This document shows positions 38,088-47,170 of a DNA stretch of 64,000 bases, piece after piece. Under the pieces are notes generated by a model. That model made no database searches and was not told the DNA's origin. It saw only the letters and a program-made list of their open reading frames with translations. The number at the start of each line of letters is the position of its first letter. The first letter of the stretch is position 1. Source of the stretch: Xanthomonas sp. 3793 (lineage in GTDB: Bacteria > Pseudomonadota > Gammaproteobacteria > Xanthomonadales > Xanthomonadaceae); assembly GCF_024806835.1 (NCBI RefSeq), contig NZ_JANTYU010000001.1, forward strand, positions 992,001-1,056,000. Reading direction: 5' to 3'. The position numbers and the translations under genes were made by a program.

Positions 38088-38489
38088 GGCTGGCATCTCC
38101 AACAATGCTGGCTAATACAGTTCTTTATCAATGTGCAGGGCCGTCAGTCACAAGCGCGTGAGTGCGGGCTTGAGAACGGTGCAATCGGTGGTTGCCCGAT
38201 TCTAGTTGTCGCCTGCGCATGCATTGGCGTTGGAGGCAGCATGCGTCTATGAAACGTACTCATCACTGTGCGGCGTCATTAGATAGCGCCGTGGCGATGA
38301 CGCGCTCGATGCAGCATCGATTGCGGGCGCGGTCACATGCCGACCGGGATGCGCAAGTCAAACCAGCCGCTGCAGAGCAACATCGCTGGACCAGCCGCGA
38401 TACGAGTGCTGCGGCAGCAACACCTGCAGACCTGCTTGGCCTGGCGCGCCGGCCACCGTCATGAGGCCAGCGCGCCCGGTCAGCTGGTA
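38088..38489. other. Upstream region of the pao operon
   Basis: No gene is seen in about 400 bases. It should contain the paoA promoter; I do not find a convincing -35/-10 pair or operator. Confidence 0.5.
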
Positions 38490-39497
38490 TCAAAACTCCA
38501 GCACGATCTTGCCCAGATGCCCACCGGCCTTCTGCAATGCGAACGCCTCGCCGATCTCTTCCAGCGCATAGCTGCGGTCGATGACCGGACGCAGCGACAG
38601 ACTGTCCAGTGCACGCACCAGCTGCTGCTGATGCCGGCGACTGCCGACCACCAGGCCTTGCAGACGCTGCTGACGTCCCATCATCTCGGCAGTCGGTATC
38701 GGGCCAGCCGCACCGGTCAGCACGCCGATCAAGGCGATGTGCCCGCCCACCCGCGCGGCACGGATCGATTGTGCCAGCGTGCCGGGTCCACCGACCTCGA
38801 CCACATGGTCCACGCCGCGTCCGTCGGTGATCTCCAGCACCTGCCGCGACCACTCGGCGTGCTGCCGATAGTTGATGACGTGATCGGCACCGAGTGCGCG
38901 GACCTTTTCCAACTTCTCGTCCGACGAGGACGTGGCGATCACGATCGCGCCCATCGCCTTGGCGAACTGCAGCGCAAAGATCGACACACCGCCGGTACCC
39001 AGCACCAGGACGGTGTCGCCCGCCTTCAGGCCGCCATTGGCCACCAGCGCGCGCCAGGCAGTGACGCCGGCAGTGGTCAAGGTGGCCGCCTGCGCATGGC
39101 TGTAACCGGCCGGCGCGTGTGTAAATGCCTGCGCAGCAGCTACAACCGCGCTGCGTGCATACCCATCGACGCCATCGCCCGGCGTGGTCGCAAAGCCGGC
39201 ATGCAGCGGTTCGCCGTCCAGCCACTGCGGGAAAAAGGTCGACACCACATGGTCGCCGACGGCGAACTCGGTGACGTCCGCACCGACCGCTTCGACCACA
39301 CCGGCGCCGTCGGACATCGGAATGCGTCCATCGGCCGTCGGCATCTGCCCCGATACCACGCCGAGGTCGTGGAAATTCAACGAGCTGGCATGCAGCCGCA
39401 CTCTGATCTGGCCGTGTGCCGGCTGCCCGGGATCGGGCAGCGCAACAATATGTAATGCATTCAAGCCTGCAGGATGAGCCAAACGAACGGCGCGCAT
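38490..39497 (-). CDS. Medium-chain NAD(P)-dependent alcohol dehydrogenase / quinone oxidoreductase
   Basis: The protein has 335 residues of the MDR superfamily: N-terminal GroES-like domain with SSLNFHDLGVVSGQ and DGAGVVEAVGADV, then the Rossmann motif VLGTGGVSIFALQFAKAMGA. It lacks the Cys/His zinc ligands in the usual catalytic positions, which fits the zinc-independent quinone oxidoreductase-like group. It is transcribed toward the pao operon but 400 bases away. A palindromic site sits just upstream of its start. Confidence 0.85.
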   Translation of the reverse strand: MRAVRLAHPAGLNALHIVALPDPGQPAHGQIRVRLHASSLNFHDLGVVSGQMPTADGRIPMSDGAGVVEAVGADVTEFAVGDHVVSTFFPQWLDGEPLHAGFATTPGDGVDGYARSAVVAAAQAFTHAPAGYSHAQAATLTTAGVTAWRALVANGGLKAGDTVLVLGTGGVSIFALQFAKAMGAIVIATSSSDEKLEKVRALGADHVINYRQHAEWSRQVLEITDGRGVDHVVEVGGPGTLAQSIRAARVGGHIALIGVLTGAAGPIPTAEMMGRQQRLQGLVVGSRRHQQQLVRALDSLSLRPVIDRSYALEEIGEAFALQKAGGHLGKIVLEF

Positions 39498-39935
39498 GAG
39501 GTGTTCCTTGCTGTAATCGGCGTTTGGGATAACACGCCGGGCGTTATCCGAATGCAGTCGAGCCGGCTTTCGGCTTGCTTGTCGGCTGCCGTCTTTTTCG
39601 CCGAGTCGAGCGCGGTGACAGCAACCAACCGGCGGGCGCCAGACCGGTCAGACAGCTCATCCGGTGCAGTCACCGCAGGAACCTGGCGTCACCCTGCAGA
39701 TGCGACGTCCATCAGCGCATTACCGCGATCCATCCCGGCACCAGCTTCGGCAAGCCTTGCGAATATCTGCCGACGCATGGCTACCGCCACTGCCGCAGCC
39801 ATTCGATGCAGGTGCAGCGTACAGCCCTGCCTCCTGCCACACGAGGACGCCCGGCCGAACCAGACTCGAGCAATGCCTCCGCTGCTTGGCTGCTGATAAC
39901 CTGCCGACGTCTACACGGCCGGCTTCCGGAACGCC
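39498..39935. other. Divergent upstream region, with a possible operator
   Basis: About 440 bases between the MDR gene and the MscS-like gene. Open frames exist on both strands but have no recognisable domain and conflicting composition. The only clear element is the palindrome at 39527-39549. Confidence 0.5.
39527..39549. promoter_or_regulatory. Palindromic operator-like site
   Basis: GGATAAC (39527-39533) and GTTATCC (39543-39549) form perfect 7-base arms around a nine-base GC-rich centre. The site lies 30-52 bases upstream of the MDR gene start, where a repressor could act. No dedicated regulator gene is adjacent. Confidence 0.5.
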
Positions 39936-42389
39936 ATGGTTTCTGCCCTCCGCTTTGCATGCGCAGTGTTGGCGAGTCTCGCCCTGGCGCAACCGGTTGT
40001 CGCGCGCGCATGGCAGCTTGCCGCCGCCATCACTCCGACCAGTGCTGCCGCGTCCACCCCAACGGCGGCAAACGGCGCACCGGCTGCGATCGATGTCGCC
40101 GACATTCCGTCACTGGCCGACGTGGATCAGCGGCTGGCCGAGCGCGCCCTGGAGGCGAATGCAGAGCCCGGCGCACCTGCTGCCTCGTTCGCACGTCGAC
40201 TGGCGAGGATCGAAGCCGCGGTCGAGGATCCGTTCTGGCGCATCACCTTTGCCGAGATGCGGATGCTGCCGATTCCGCGCCTGGAAAGCCTGTCGCGCCA
40301 CTGGCGATTCCAGGCACGCCAACTGGCGCGCTGGCAGTCGGATCTGGCCATCGCAACCACGCATCGAGCCAGCGACGCGGCAGGATTGGCGTCCCGCCGC
40401 GAGGCCTGGGTGACGACCGCAACATCCGGGCAGGAGCTGCCCATCGCGCTACGCCAAAGGGTGGACGAGGTCGTGGTCAACCTGGCCCAGGCCGAAGCGG
40501 GATTATCGGATCCGCTGGCACGGCTGATCGCACTCGGCCGACGCGGCAATGCGGTGGACGCGCGCATCGAAAGCGCGCAACGTCGCGTCGCAGAGGCGAT
40601 CGCGGCGTACGACACGCGCCTGCTGCGCGTGGATGGGCCGCCACTGTGGCAACTGACCCCGGCCAGCGTCGTGTCCGTGGCCGATACCAGCGATACCGTC
40701 CGCAGCGGCCTGGAAATCGAATCGCGCTTTGCCGAAGAGTATGTCAAGGGCGATGCGATGGTCGGCCGGCGCGCCTTGCAGACACTGCTGAGCTGTTCGC
40801 TCCCGTTGTTGCTGTGGCTCGCCTGGCGCAGTCGCGGGCCAATCAAGGCTGGCCAGATCAGCCGGACCGAGGCGAGCGTGCTTTCGCGCCCTCTTTCGTG
40901 CTGGCTGCTGCTCGTCGTCATCGGCGCCTTTGCCTTCCAGCCCGACGCGCCGATGCTGACCCATCAGCTGGCGCTGGTGATTGCGGTCATCCCGGTGATG
41001 CGGTTGCTGCCGACCTCGCACCGACGCCTGCTGGGGATAACGCCACACGTGGCCAGTGCGTTGTTTCTGCTGCTGCGGCTGGGCTTCGTCTTCCTGTCCA
41101 GCCCGGTCCCCTATCGTCTTTATATTTTCTCGCTGACATTGCTTGGCCTGGCCGCAGCGGGCTGGCTGCTGTGGCGCGCACATCGCCATGGTCATGCATC
41201 GCAGAACGGGCGCCTCGGCAATGCACTGCGCGCCGCAGTGCATGTCGGTGGGGTACTGCTGGGAGTGGCACTGGTGGCCAATGCGTTCGGCAACGTGTCG
41301 CTGGCAGAGACATTGACCGGCGGCGTCATCGACAGCCTGTATTTCGCCCTGCTGCTCGCCGCCGGCATGACCGTCCTGGCAACCTGGGTCCAGCTGCTGC
41401 TGAAGCGCCCCGGCGTAGCACGCTTCCGGCTCGCACGCGAGCATGCGGGCCCCGCGGTGCAGCGATTGCTCAAACTGCTGACGGCCGCGGCCATCGTCGG
41501 TTGGATCGTCTACGCGCTGGATCGCTTCCGTGTGCTGACCCCGGTCGACGACTCGCTGTCGGCGTTGCTGGGACACAGCTGGGCGCTTGGGGATCTGCGC
41601 GTGAGCCTGGGTCATGTGTTGCTGTTCGCACTCAGCGTGGTGATCGCCTTCTGGCTCGCCAAGACGGTACGCCTGGTGCTCGATGGCGAAGTGCTGTCGC
41701 GGCTGTCATTGCCGCATGGTGTCGCCAACAGCATCGCCTCGTTGAGCTATTACGCGGTGTTGATGCTCGGCCTGATTGGAGCGCTGTCGGCGGCCGGCTT
41801 CAAGACCAGCCAGCTGACCTTGGTGCTTGGCGCCCTGGGCGTGGGCATCGGGCTGGGCCTGCAGAACGTGGTCAACAATTTCGTCTCTGGCCTGGTGCTG
41901 ATCTTCGAGCGGCCATTCCAACCTGGCGACGTGATCGAGGTCGGAGGGACCACTGGCCGGGTGCGCGACATCGGCATGCGCGCGACCCGGCTGTCGACGT
42001 TCGACGGTGCGAGTGTCGTGGTGCCGAATGGTCAAATGATCTCCCAGCAACTGGTCAACTGGACGCTCTTCGATCGCAACCGCCGGCTGGAAGTACGTGT
42101 CGCCGTGGCCTATGGCAACGCGCCAACAGAGGTGGAAGCCCTGCTGATCGACGTGGCGCGCGCCACGGAGGGCGTCGCGGCCACCCCCGTACCGATCGTG
42201 CTGTTCGACAACATGGGCAACGTGGCGATGGAATTCATCGTGCGCGCCTGGACACTGGAATACGACAATGCCGGCGCCATCCGCAGCACGCTGGTCGGGC
42301 GTATCTACGAGACGCTGACCGCGCGCGGCATCGGCCTGGCGCATGCCGCAGCGGAGGTCTATCCGCCGCCGTCGCGGACCACGCTCTGA
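39936..42389 (+). CDS. Large mechanosensitive channel, MscS family
   Basis: The protein has 817 residues, much longer than MscS (about 286), placing it with the large MscK/YbiO-like group. A signal peptide (LRFACAVLASLALAQPVVARA) is followed by a periplasmic helical region to about residue 290. Then come many membrane helices, and the MscS core near residue 630: LVLGALGVGIGLGLQNVVNNFVSGL, the pore helix with its Gly/Ala pattern, then FERPFQPGDVIEVGGTTGRV and VVVPNGQMISQQLVNWT of the beta domain. It probably responds to membrane tension in osmotic downshift. Confidence 0.92.
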   Translation: MVSALRFACAVLASLALAQPVVARAWQLAAAITPTSAAASTPTAANGAPAAIDVADIPSLADVDQRLAERALEANAEPGAPAASFARRLARIEAAVEDPFWRITFAEMRMLPIPRLESLSRHWRFQARQLARWQSDLAIATTHRASDAAGLASRREAWVTTATSGQELPIALRQRVDEVVVNLAQAEAGLSDPLARLIALGRRGNAVDARIESAQRRVAEAIAAYDTRLLRVDGPPLWQLTPASVVSVADTSDTVRSGLEIESRFAEEYVKGDAMVGRRALQTLLSCSLPLLLWLAWRSRGPIKAGQISRTEASVLSRPLSCWLLLVVIGAFAFQPDAPMLTHQLALVIAVIPVMRLLPTSHRRLLGITPHVASALFLLLRLGFVFLSSPVPYRLYIFSLTLLGLAAAGWLLWRAHRHGHASQNGRLGNALRAAVHVGGVLLGVALVANAFGNVSLAETLTGGVIDSLYFALLLAAGMTVLATWVQLLLKRPGVARFRLAREHAGPAVQRLLKLLTAAAIVGWIVYALDRFRVLTPVDDSLSALLGHSWALGDLRVSLGHVLLFALSVVIAFWLAKTVRLVLDGEVLSRLSLPHGVANSIASLSYYAVLMLGLIGALSAAGFKTSQLTLVLGALGVGIGLGLQNVVNNFVSGLVLIFERPFQPGDVIEVGGTTGRVRDIGMRATRLSTFDGASVVVPNGQMISQQLVNWTLFDRNRRLEVRVAVAYGNAPTEVEALLIDVARATEGVAATPVPIVLFDNMGNVAMEFIVRAWTLEYDNAGAIRSTLVGRIYETLTARGIGLAHAAAEVYPPPSRTTL

Positions 42390-42439
42390 TCATCGCGCCT
42401 TCGCCACGGCAGTCGAGCGCGTTGATCGCAGACCTGCGT

Positions 42440-42790
42440 TCGATACGAGCGAGTGGCGCGCCTTTCGCGTAGAGACATCGTCGCCCGACCGTGGCGGCAG
42501 TCGGTACGTCAGCCGGTGGTGATCGCCATGCTCGGATCTGCCGTGTTGCCGGCGATCGGCCTCTGATTGCATCTGCAATTACGCCGCATGCATCGCAACG
42601 AGGCAAGGCTCAGCGCGCAGGCCTGGATGGATGCGCTGAGCGGCATCGCGAACCGGCGTGCACTCGACCATCGCCTGTCGCAGGCACTGCAGCACGCCTG
42701 CAAACGCCGTTGTCGGTGCTGATGATCGATGTCGACCACTTCAAGCTGTACATGGCGGGCTTTCTAGGCCGCCACAGACGCGGAAGCGTG
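42440..42790 (+). pseudogene. Decayed diguanylate cyclase (GGDEF) fragment
   Basis: From about 42440 one frame reads a degenerate membrane helix (RQPVVIAMLGSAVLPAIGL), an in-frame TGA at 42558-42560, and LHLQLRRMHRNEARL, then WMDALSGIANRRALDHRLSQ, which matches the D-x-LTG-x-xNRR start of GGDEF domains. A frameshift then moves the next conserved block, PLSVLMIDVDHFKLY, into another frame. The GG(D/E)EF signature itself and the rest are lost. A gene broken by a stop, a frameshift and a 3' deletion explains this best. Confidence 0.7.
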
Positions 42791-42924
42791 TTGGACACGC
42801 TTGCGCCGGGTCACCGCGCAACGGCGTTCGCCATCACGTGTGCGGCAAGGCGTTGCGCGTGGGCCGATCGGCCGATGCAAACGCGTCGGGGCATTGCGCG
42901 GAGCGTGGAGCGTGGAGCCACAGG

Positions 42925-43506
42925 CTACTCGCCGCCAGCGGGGTCAAGCGCCGCAAGCAGCTGCGTGCGACAGGCGAGCAGGATTTCATCCGCCAGCGGG
43001 GCATCGTCCGGGCACGCACGCGACAGGACGACCGCGCCCAGCATGTGCGCGAACATGTCGAGCGTTTTCGCCCGGACACTGGCCTGCGACCCAGCATCAG
43101 GCAGCACGCCTTCGCGTTCGACGGTCTCCAGCATCCGTTCGAGTCCGGCTGCGAACGTCGCCTTGATCTCCACCGACTGACGCGCCGCGTCGCCACTGAG
43201 CGCCGCCATGGTGCAGCCATCGCTCCTGCCGTCTCTGTGCGTTCTTGAGACGTAGAAGTTGATGAAGTCCCGGATCTCCAACCCCTCCACCTGGCGGGAG
43301 ATCTGTTCAAGCCCGTGCTGGGCCGTCTCGGCGATCAGGTCGGCCTTGGACCCGAAATGCTTGTAGAAGCCGCCCTGGGTGAGCCCGGAGGCAGCCATCA
43401 GATCGGCCACGCTCACCCTGTCGTAGCCACGTTCACGGAACAACGTGGAGGCCGTTTCGACGATGCGGGCCCGGTTCTCCAGCGATTGCGCTTTGGTGAT
43501 TTTCAT
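42925..43506 (-). CDS. TetR family transcriptional regulator
   Basis: The protein has 193 residues from the ATG at 43506. The N-terminal HTH is typical: IVETASTLFRERGYDRVSVADLMAASGLTQGGFYKHFGSKADLI. The ligand-binding helices follow. It is divergent from the SDR and quinone-oxidoreductase genes, with an inverted repeat in the shared promoter region, so it probably represses itself and both of them in response to a small hydrophobic or electrophilic compound (inference). Confidence 0.92.
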   Translation of the reverse strand: MKITKAQSLENRARIVETASTLFRERGYDRVSVADLMAASGLTQGGFYKHFGSKADLIAETAQHGLEQISRQVEGLEIRDFINFYVSRTHRDGRSDGCTMAALSGDAARQSVEIKATFAAGLERMLETVEREGVLPDAGSQASVRAKTLDMFAHMLGAVVLSRACPDDAPLADEILLACRTQLLAALDPAGGE

Positions 43507-43543
43507 TGTGTTCCAGGGTCGACGGCAGGCCGTCAATTTACAT

Positions 43544-43595
43544 TGATGTCGACCACAATCAAAGTTGTTGACATTTTTGAGTTCGGTCGACATCA
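43544..43595. promoter_or_regulatory. TetR operator: perfect 11-base inverted repeat flanking a promoter
   Basis: TGATGTCGACC (43544-43554) and GGTCGACATCA (43585-43595) are perfect inverted copies 30 bases apart. Between them, TTGACA at 43568-43573 looks like a -35 for the rightward genes, and CATAAA-like sequence overlapping the right arm like a -10. Binding there would block the SDR promoter and probably the tetR promoter too. Confidence 0.65.
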
Positions 43596-43658
43596 TAAAT
43601 CCACACGGTCGAACGCCACCCGTCGACCACCGCCGCCTCACCTCACCAAGGACACTTC

Positions 43659-44468
43659 ATGAAGACACATAAACCTGTGGCGCTGGTCACCGGCGCTTCC
43701 TCGGGCATCGGCGAAGCGGCTGCCCGGCAACTCCTCGCGGCCGGCTATACGGTCTATGGCACCAGCCGGCGCGGTGCGGGAGCCGGCCAGGCGGCGTTTC
43801 CGCTGCTGGCGCTGGACGTGACCGATGACGTGTCGGTCGCCGCTGCGATCGCCGAGCTGCAGCAGCGCGAAGGCCGTCTGGATTTGCTGGTCAACAATGC
43901 CGGCGTCGGTGTCCAGGGTGCGGCGGAAGAAAGCTCGATCGAACAGGTCCGCTCGCTGTTCGAAACCAACTTCTACGGCGTGGTCCGCGTCACCAACGCG
44001 GTCTTGCCCCTCATGCGCAAGCAGGGGAGCGGACGCATCCTCAATGTCGGCTCAGGCCTGGGTCTGATCCCTGCGCCATTCAACGCCTATTACTCGGCCA
44101 CCAAACATGCGCTGGAGGGATATTCCGAATCCCTCGACCACGAAGTGCGCGGGTTCGGTGTGCGGGTGGTGGTGATCGAGCCGGGCGCGACCCGCACCGC
44201 ATTCGAGACCAGCACCGTCTGGTCGGATCGGCCACTGGCCGATTACGACGCGCTCCGCGCCAAGTATCGGGCGGCATACGAAAGCGCGATTGCCGTCGCG
44301 GCCACCGCCGAGAGCGTCGCCGACACCATCGTCCTGGCCGCACGCGAGCAGCGTCCGCAGTTGCGCTACGCGTCGGGCAAGGACGCCAGACAAGGCGCAT
44401 TCGCCCGTCGGTTCCTGCCTCGCGCGTTGTTCGACAAGGTGCTGCACAAGCAGTTCGGACTGGCGTAA
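43659..44468 (+). CDS. Short-chain dehydrogenase/reductase
   Basis: The protein has 269 residues of the classical SDR fold: cofactor motif VTGASSGIGEAAARQL, LVNNAGVGVQG, catalytic Ser in GSGLGLIPAPF and the YxxxK pair in AYYSATKHALEGY. The Thr-Ser-Arg-Arg stretch after the second strand suggests preference for NADP(H). The substrate is unknown. It is the first gene of a two-gene unit under the TetR regulator. Confidence 0.92.
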   Translation: MKTHKPVALVTGASSGIGEAAARQLLAAGYTVYGTSRRGAGAGQAAFPLLALDVTDDVSVAAAIAELQQREGRLDLLVNNAGVGVQGAAEESSIEQVRSLFETNFYGVVRVTNAVLPLMRKQGSGRILNVGSGLGLIPAPFNAYYSATKHALEGYSESLDHEVRGFGVRVVVIEPGATRTAFETSTVWSDRPLADYDALRAKYRAAYESAIAVAATAESVADTIVLAAREQRPQLRYASGKDARQGAFARRFLPRALFDKVLHKQFGLA

Positions 44469-44513
44469 TTCCCGGGCATCAGGCCCATCAATCCACGACA
44501 TGAAGGATGTGAC

Positions 44514-45503
44514 ATGAAAGCTGTTCGATTTCACCAGACCGGCGACGCCGATGTCCTGATCTACGAGGACGTTCCCGATCCGACGCCGCAGGACCACGAG
44601 GTGCTGATCCGGATCGAAGCGACCGGCCTCAACTTCGCCGACGTCATGCGACGCCGGGGAGACGATTATCCCGAGCCGTCGCCAGCGCCCTTCATTCTGG
44701 GCGCGGAAGTTGCCGGCACGATCGTTGCGGTCGGCAAGGCGGTGACTTCGCTGCAAGCCGGCATGTCGGTACTGGCAACACCTGGCGCCGGCGGCTACGC
44801 GCAGTACATCTGTGTGCCGGAGGCGATCGTGGTGCCGCTGCCCGATGGCGTGCCGGCGGTCCAGGCCGCGGCCGTGATGGCCAACGGCTTGACCGCCGCG
44901 CTGGTGTTGCGCAATGCCGCGCGGCTGGCGCCAGGTGAAACCGTGCTGATCGAAGGCGCGGCCGGAGGCCTGGGCTCCCTCGCGGTGCAGCTGGCCAAAC
45001 TCTATGGCGCCGGCAAGGTCATCGCCGCAGCCAGCACGCAGGAAAAGCGGGACATGGCGATCCGGTTGGGCGCTGACGCGGCGGTGGACTACACCGCTGC
45101 CGACTGGGCCGAACAGGTCCGTGCCCTCACCGATGGCAAGGGTGTGGACGTCATCGTCGAAATCGCTGGCGGCGACAACGTCGCCGAGGCGTTCAAGGCC
45201 CTGGCGCCGTTCGGGCGCCTGATCTTCGTCGGCCAATCCAGCGGCAACACCGCCCTGATCGACCCATGGCAGTTGATCGTTCCCAACCACACGCTGACCA
45301 GTTTCTATGTGGGTAGCTACCTGGCGTTCCCGCAACTGATTCAGTCCACGCTGACGGAAATCATGGGCTTGATCCTGTCCGGACAACTTGCATTGCAAGT
45401 CAACACCGTGCTGCCGTTGTCACAGGCGGCCCAGGCGCATCGGCTGCTGGAAAGCCGCCAGACGACCGGCAAAGTGGTGCTGCAACCCTGGGTCGAGGCT
45501 TGA
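44514..45503 (+). CDS. NADPH:quinone reductase-like zinc-independent MDR protein
   Basis: The protein has 329 residues: GroES-like domain with ATGLNFADVMRRRGDDYPE and LGAEVAGTIVAVG, then the Rossmann segment VLIEGAAGGLGSLAVQLAK. It lacks zinc ligands, as in the QOR (quinone oxidoreductase) group. The SDR gene ends 45 bases upstream on the same strand. It is related in fold, but not closely, to the MDR protein at 38490-39497. Confidence 0.9.
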   Translation: MKAVRFHQTGDADVLIYEDVPDPTPQDHEVLIRIEATGLNFADVMRRRGDDYPEPSPAPFILGAEVAGTIVAVGKAVTSLQAGMSVLATPGAGGYAQYICVPEAIVVPLPDGVPAVQAAAVMANGLTAALVLRNAARLAPGETVLIEGAAGGLGSLAVQLAKLYGAGKVIAAASTQEKRDMAIRLGADAAVDYTAADWAEQVRALTDGKGVDVIVEIAGGDNVAEAFKALAPFGRLIFVGQSSGNTALIDPWQLIVPNHTLTSFYVGSYLAFPQLIQSTLTEIMGLILSGQLALQVNTVLPLSQAAQAHRLLESRQTTGKVVLQPWVEA

Positions 45504-46064
45504 GTCGATACCGGAACTGAAACAGCAAATGCCGGCATTCAATGCTGTATTGGGTGAACCTGCGACCTGAGAAACTCCTCGAACGCCCGAGGATCCAGCC
45601 CAGTCGACACCGGGACAAGAGCATCCAACCGCCCGGCCAGCGGCGCCGCACTGCCGAACGTGCTACGAGGCGACACCGTCCTGGTGCGCGTTGCGCATCT
45701 GCAGCGTCTCGGCGCCGCTGCCTGGGCAAACCCGACCGTCGGCGTCCAGCGTCGACAGTCTCTGCAGCTGGAAGCGCGCGCCCGCACATCAGGCCGCCAC
45801 GGCCTGCATATAAAAAAACCCAGCAGGCGCGAAGCGTTAGCGGGGTTGATCTATTTCAACGTTGCTGATGATCAGAACGGCTGCGCACATCTACCGGATA
45901 CCCGACTACGTGGCCTGGAACGCCTAGATGGTTGACTCCGAGGGGGCGTAAACAGCCGGCGGCAGGGATATCAACCGACTGCAGGAAGTCGGTCAAGAAG
46001 ACGGACGAAAGCCGGGGCGCTTGCGGGATCTGCGCCAACGGTCGCGGTTGCCCCACGCCTGCGG
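45504..46064. other. Intergenic region with a leftward terminator
   Basis: Short open frames on both strands show no domain or clean start site. The only structural feature I can support is the hairpin plus T-run at 45812-45847. The segment may contain decayed gene remnants, but I cannot identify one. Confidence 0.5.
45812..45847 (-). terminator. Rho-independent terminator-like hairpin, minus strand
   Basis: On the minus strand, AACCCCGC pairs with GCTGGGTT (one mismatch), enclosing a small CGC-TTC-GCG stem, and is followed by a run of seven T. It lies about 215 bases past the lacI-type regulator stop, reading in the same direction. Confidence 0.5.
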
Positions 46065-47075
46065 TCACCTACCCTTGGGGGCAGCAGTGGATCCACGCAA
46101 CATCAAACTGAAATCCAGCGTCTGCTGAAGCGGCACGTCCGCCCTTTCGATGATGGCGAGCAGCAGGTTGACCGCGCGGACACCGATCTCCCGCATGGGT
46201 TGCCGAATGGTCGTCAATGGCGGCGTGAGGTAACTCGACGACGCCAGGTCGTCGAAGCCGACAATGGACAGCGCATCCGGCACGCGGATGCCCAGGTCCC
46301 GGCAGGCGGCCAGGGCGCCCAACGCCATTTGATCGCTGAAGCAGAAGATCGCGGTCGGCGCGGGCGTACGCGCCAATAGCGCCATCGCAGCCGCATGGCC
46401 GGATTCCACGGAGAAGTCGCCCGGCACGACGGTCAGGTTGCGCAGACGGCCGCGTGCCTTGCCGGAGGCCCGGGCCCCTTCCAGTCGCTGCTGGTGCAGC
46501 GGATTGTCGGGCGGACCGCCCACTACGGCGACGCGCTCGTGCCCCAGTCCATACAGGTGTTCCATCATGGCGCGCGCGGCGGCCGCGTTGTCGATGTGGA
46601 CGCTGGGGATGCCCAGCGCCGGGTCGAACTCGCAGCCGTTGACCACCGGCGCGGCGGCGCCCAGTTGCTTGACGATCTCACGCGCCGTCGGCGGAAGGCC
46701 GTGCCCCAGCACGATCAGGCCGTCTGCCTCGTTACGTCGGAGCATCTGTGCGTAGCGCTCCTCGCGATCGGGCTGGTGTTGGGTATCGCCTAGCAGGACG
46801 GCGTAGCCGACGGCTTGCGCCGCGTCCTCCGCACCCTGCAGGATCTGGGCGAAGAAGGGATTGGCGATGTCCGGGACGGTGACCAGGAGCTTGCCGCTGC
46901 GCTGGGTCTTGAGCGTCCTGGCCACCGTGTTGGGGACATAGCCCAGCGCGGCGGCGGCCTGCTCGATGCGCGTGCGCGTGGCCGGCAAGACCTTTTCCGG
47001 CCGGGAAAGCGCCCGCGACACCGTGCCGGCGGTGACGCCGACGTGCTTTGCGATGTCGTAGATGGTTGTTGCCAT
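46065..47075 (-). CDS. LacI family transcriptional regulator
   Basis: The ATG at 47075 gives 336 residues. The HTH is TIYDIAKHVGVTAGTVSRALSRPEKV, followed by a hinge (ALGYVPNTVARTLKTQRSG) and a periplasmic-binding-protein-like ligand domain with GLIVLGHG and FDDLASSSYLTPPLTTIRQPM. The gene is divergent from a long operon, and the palindrome ATTCAATCGATTGCA lies between them, with a second identical copy at the other end of the locus. This makes it the probable repressor of both arms, induced by a sugar or sugar derivative. Confidence 0.93.
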   Translation of the reverse strand: MATTIYDIAKHVGVTAGTVSRALSRPEKVLPATRTRIEQAAAALGYVPNTVARTLKTQRSGKLLVTVPDIANPFFAQILQGAEDAAQAVGYAVLLGDTQHQPDREERYAQMLRRNEADGLIVLGHGLPPTAREIVKQLGAAAPVVNGCEFDPALGIPSVHIDNAAAARAMMEHLYGLGHERVAVVGGPPDNPLHQQRLEGARASGKARGRLRNLTVVPGDFSVESGHAAAMALLARTPAPTAIFCFSDQMALGALAACRDLGIRVPDALSIVGFDDLASSSYLTPPLTTIRQPMREIGVRAVNLLLAIIERADVPLQQTLDFSLMLRGSTAAPKGR

Positions 47076-47140
47076 GAGCTCGGTTCTTCTTTCCGCTGTG
47101 CAGCGCACAACGGGTCTTGCGGGTGGCCCATGCTAGGATG

Positions 47141-47155
47141 ATTCAATCGATTGCA
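47141..47155. promoter_or_regulatory. LacI-type operator, site 1
   Basis: ATTCAATCGATTGCA contains the perfect 10-base palindrome CAATCGATTG with a central CG, as in LacI/GalR-family operators. It is 66 bases upstream of the lacI-type gene and 16 bases before the start of the first operon gene. The same 15 bases recur at 56083-56097. Confidence 0.75.
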
Positions 47156-47170
47156 TGAGGGCGAATCACG

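Noticed and set aside
39474..39896. 140-codon plus-strand frame upstream of the MscS-like gene
   Set aside because: It starts inside the divergent MDR gene, has no domain and lies in a region better explained as promoter DNA.
45542..45868. Open frames on both strands between the quinone reductase and LacI genes
   Set aside because: Neither has a domain, a good ribosome binding site or consistent codon use; the minus-strand terminator overlaps them.
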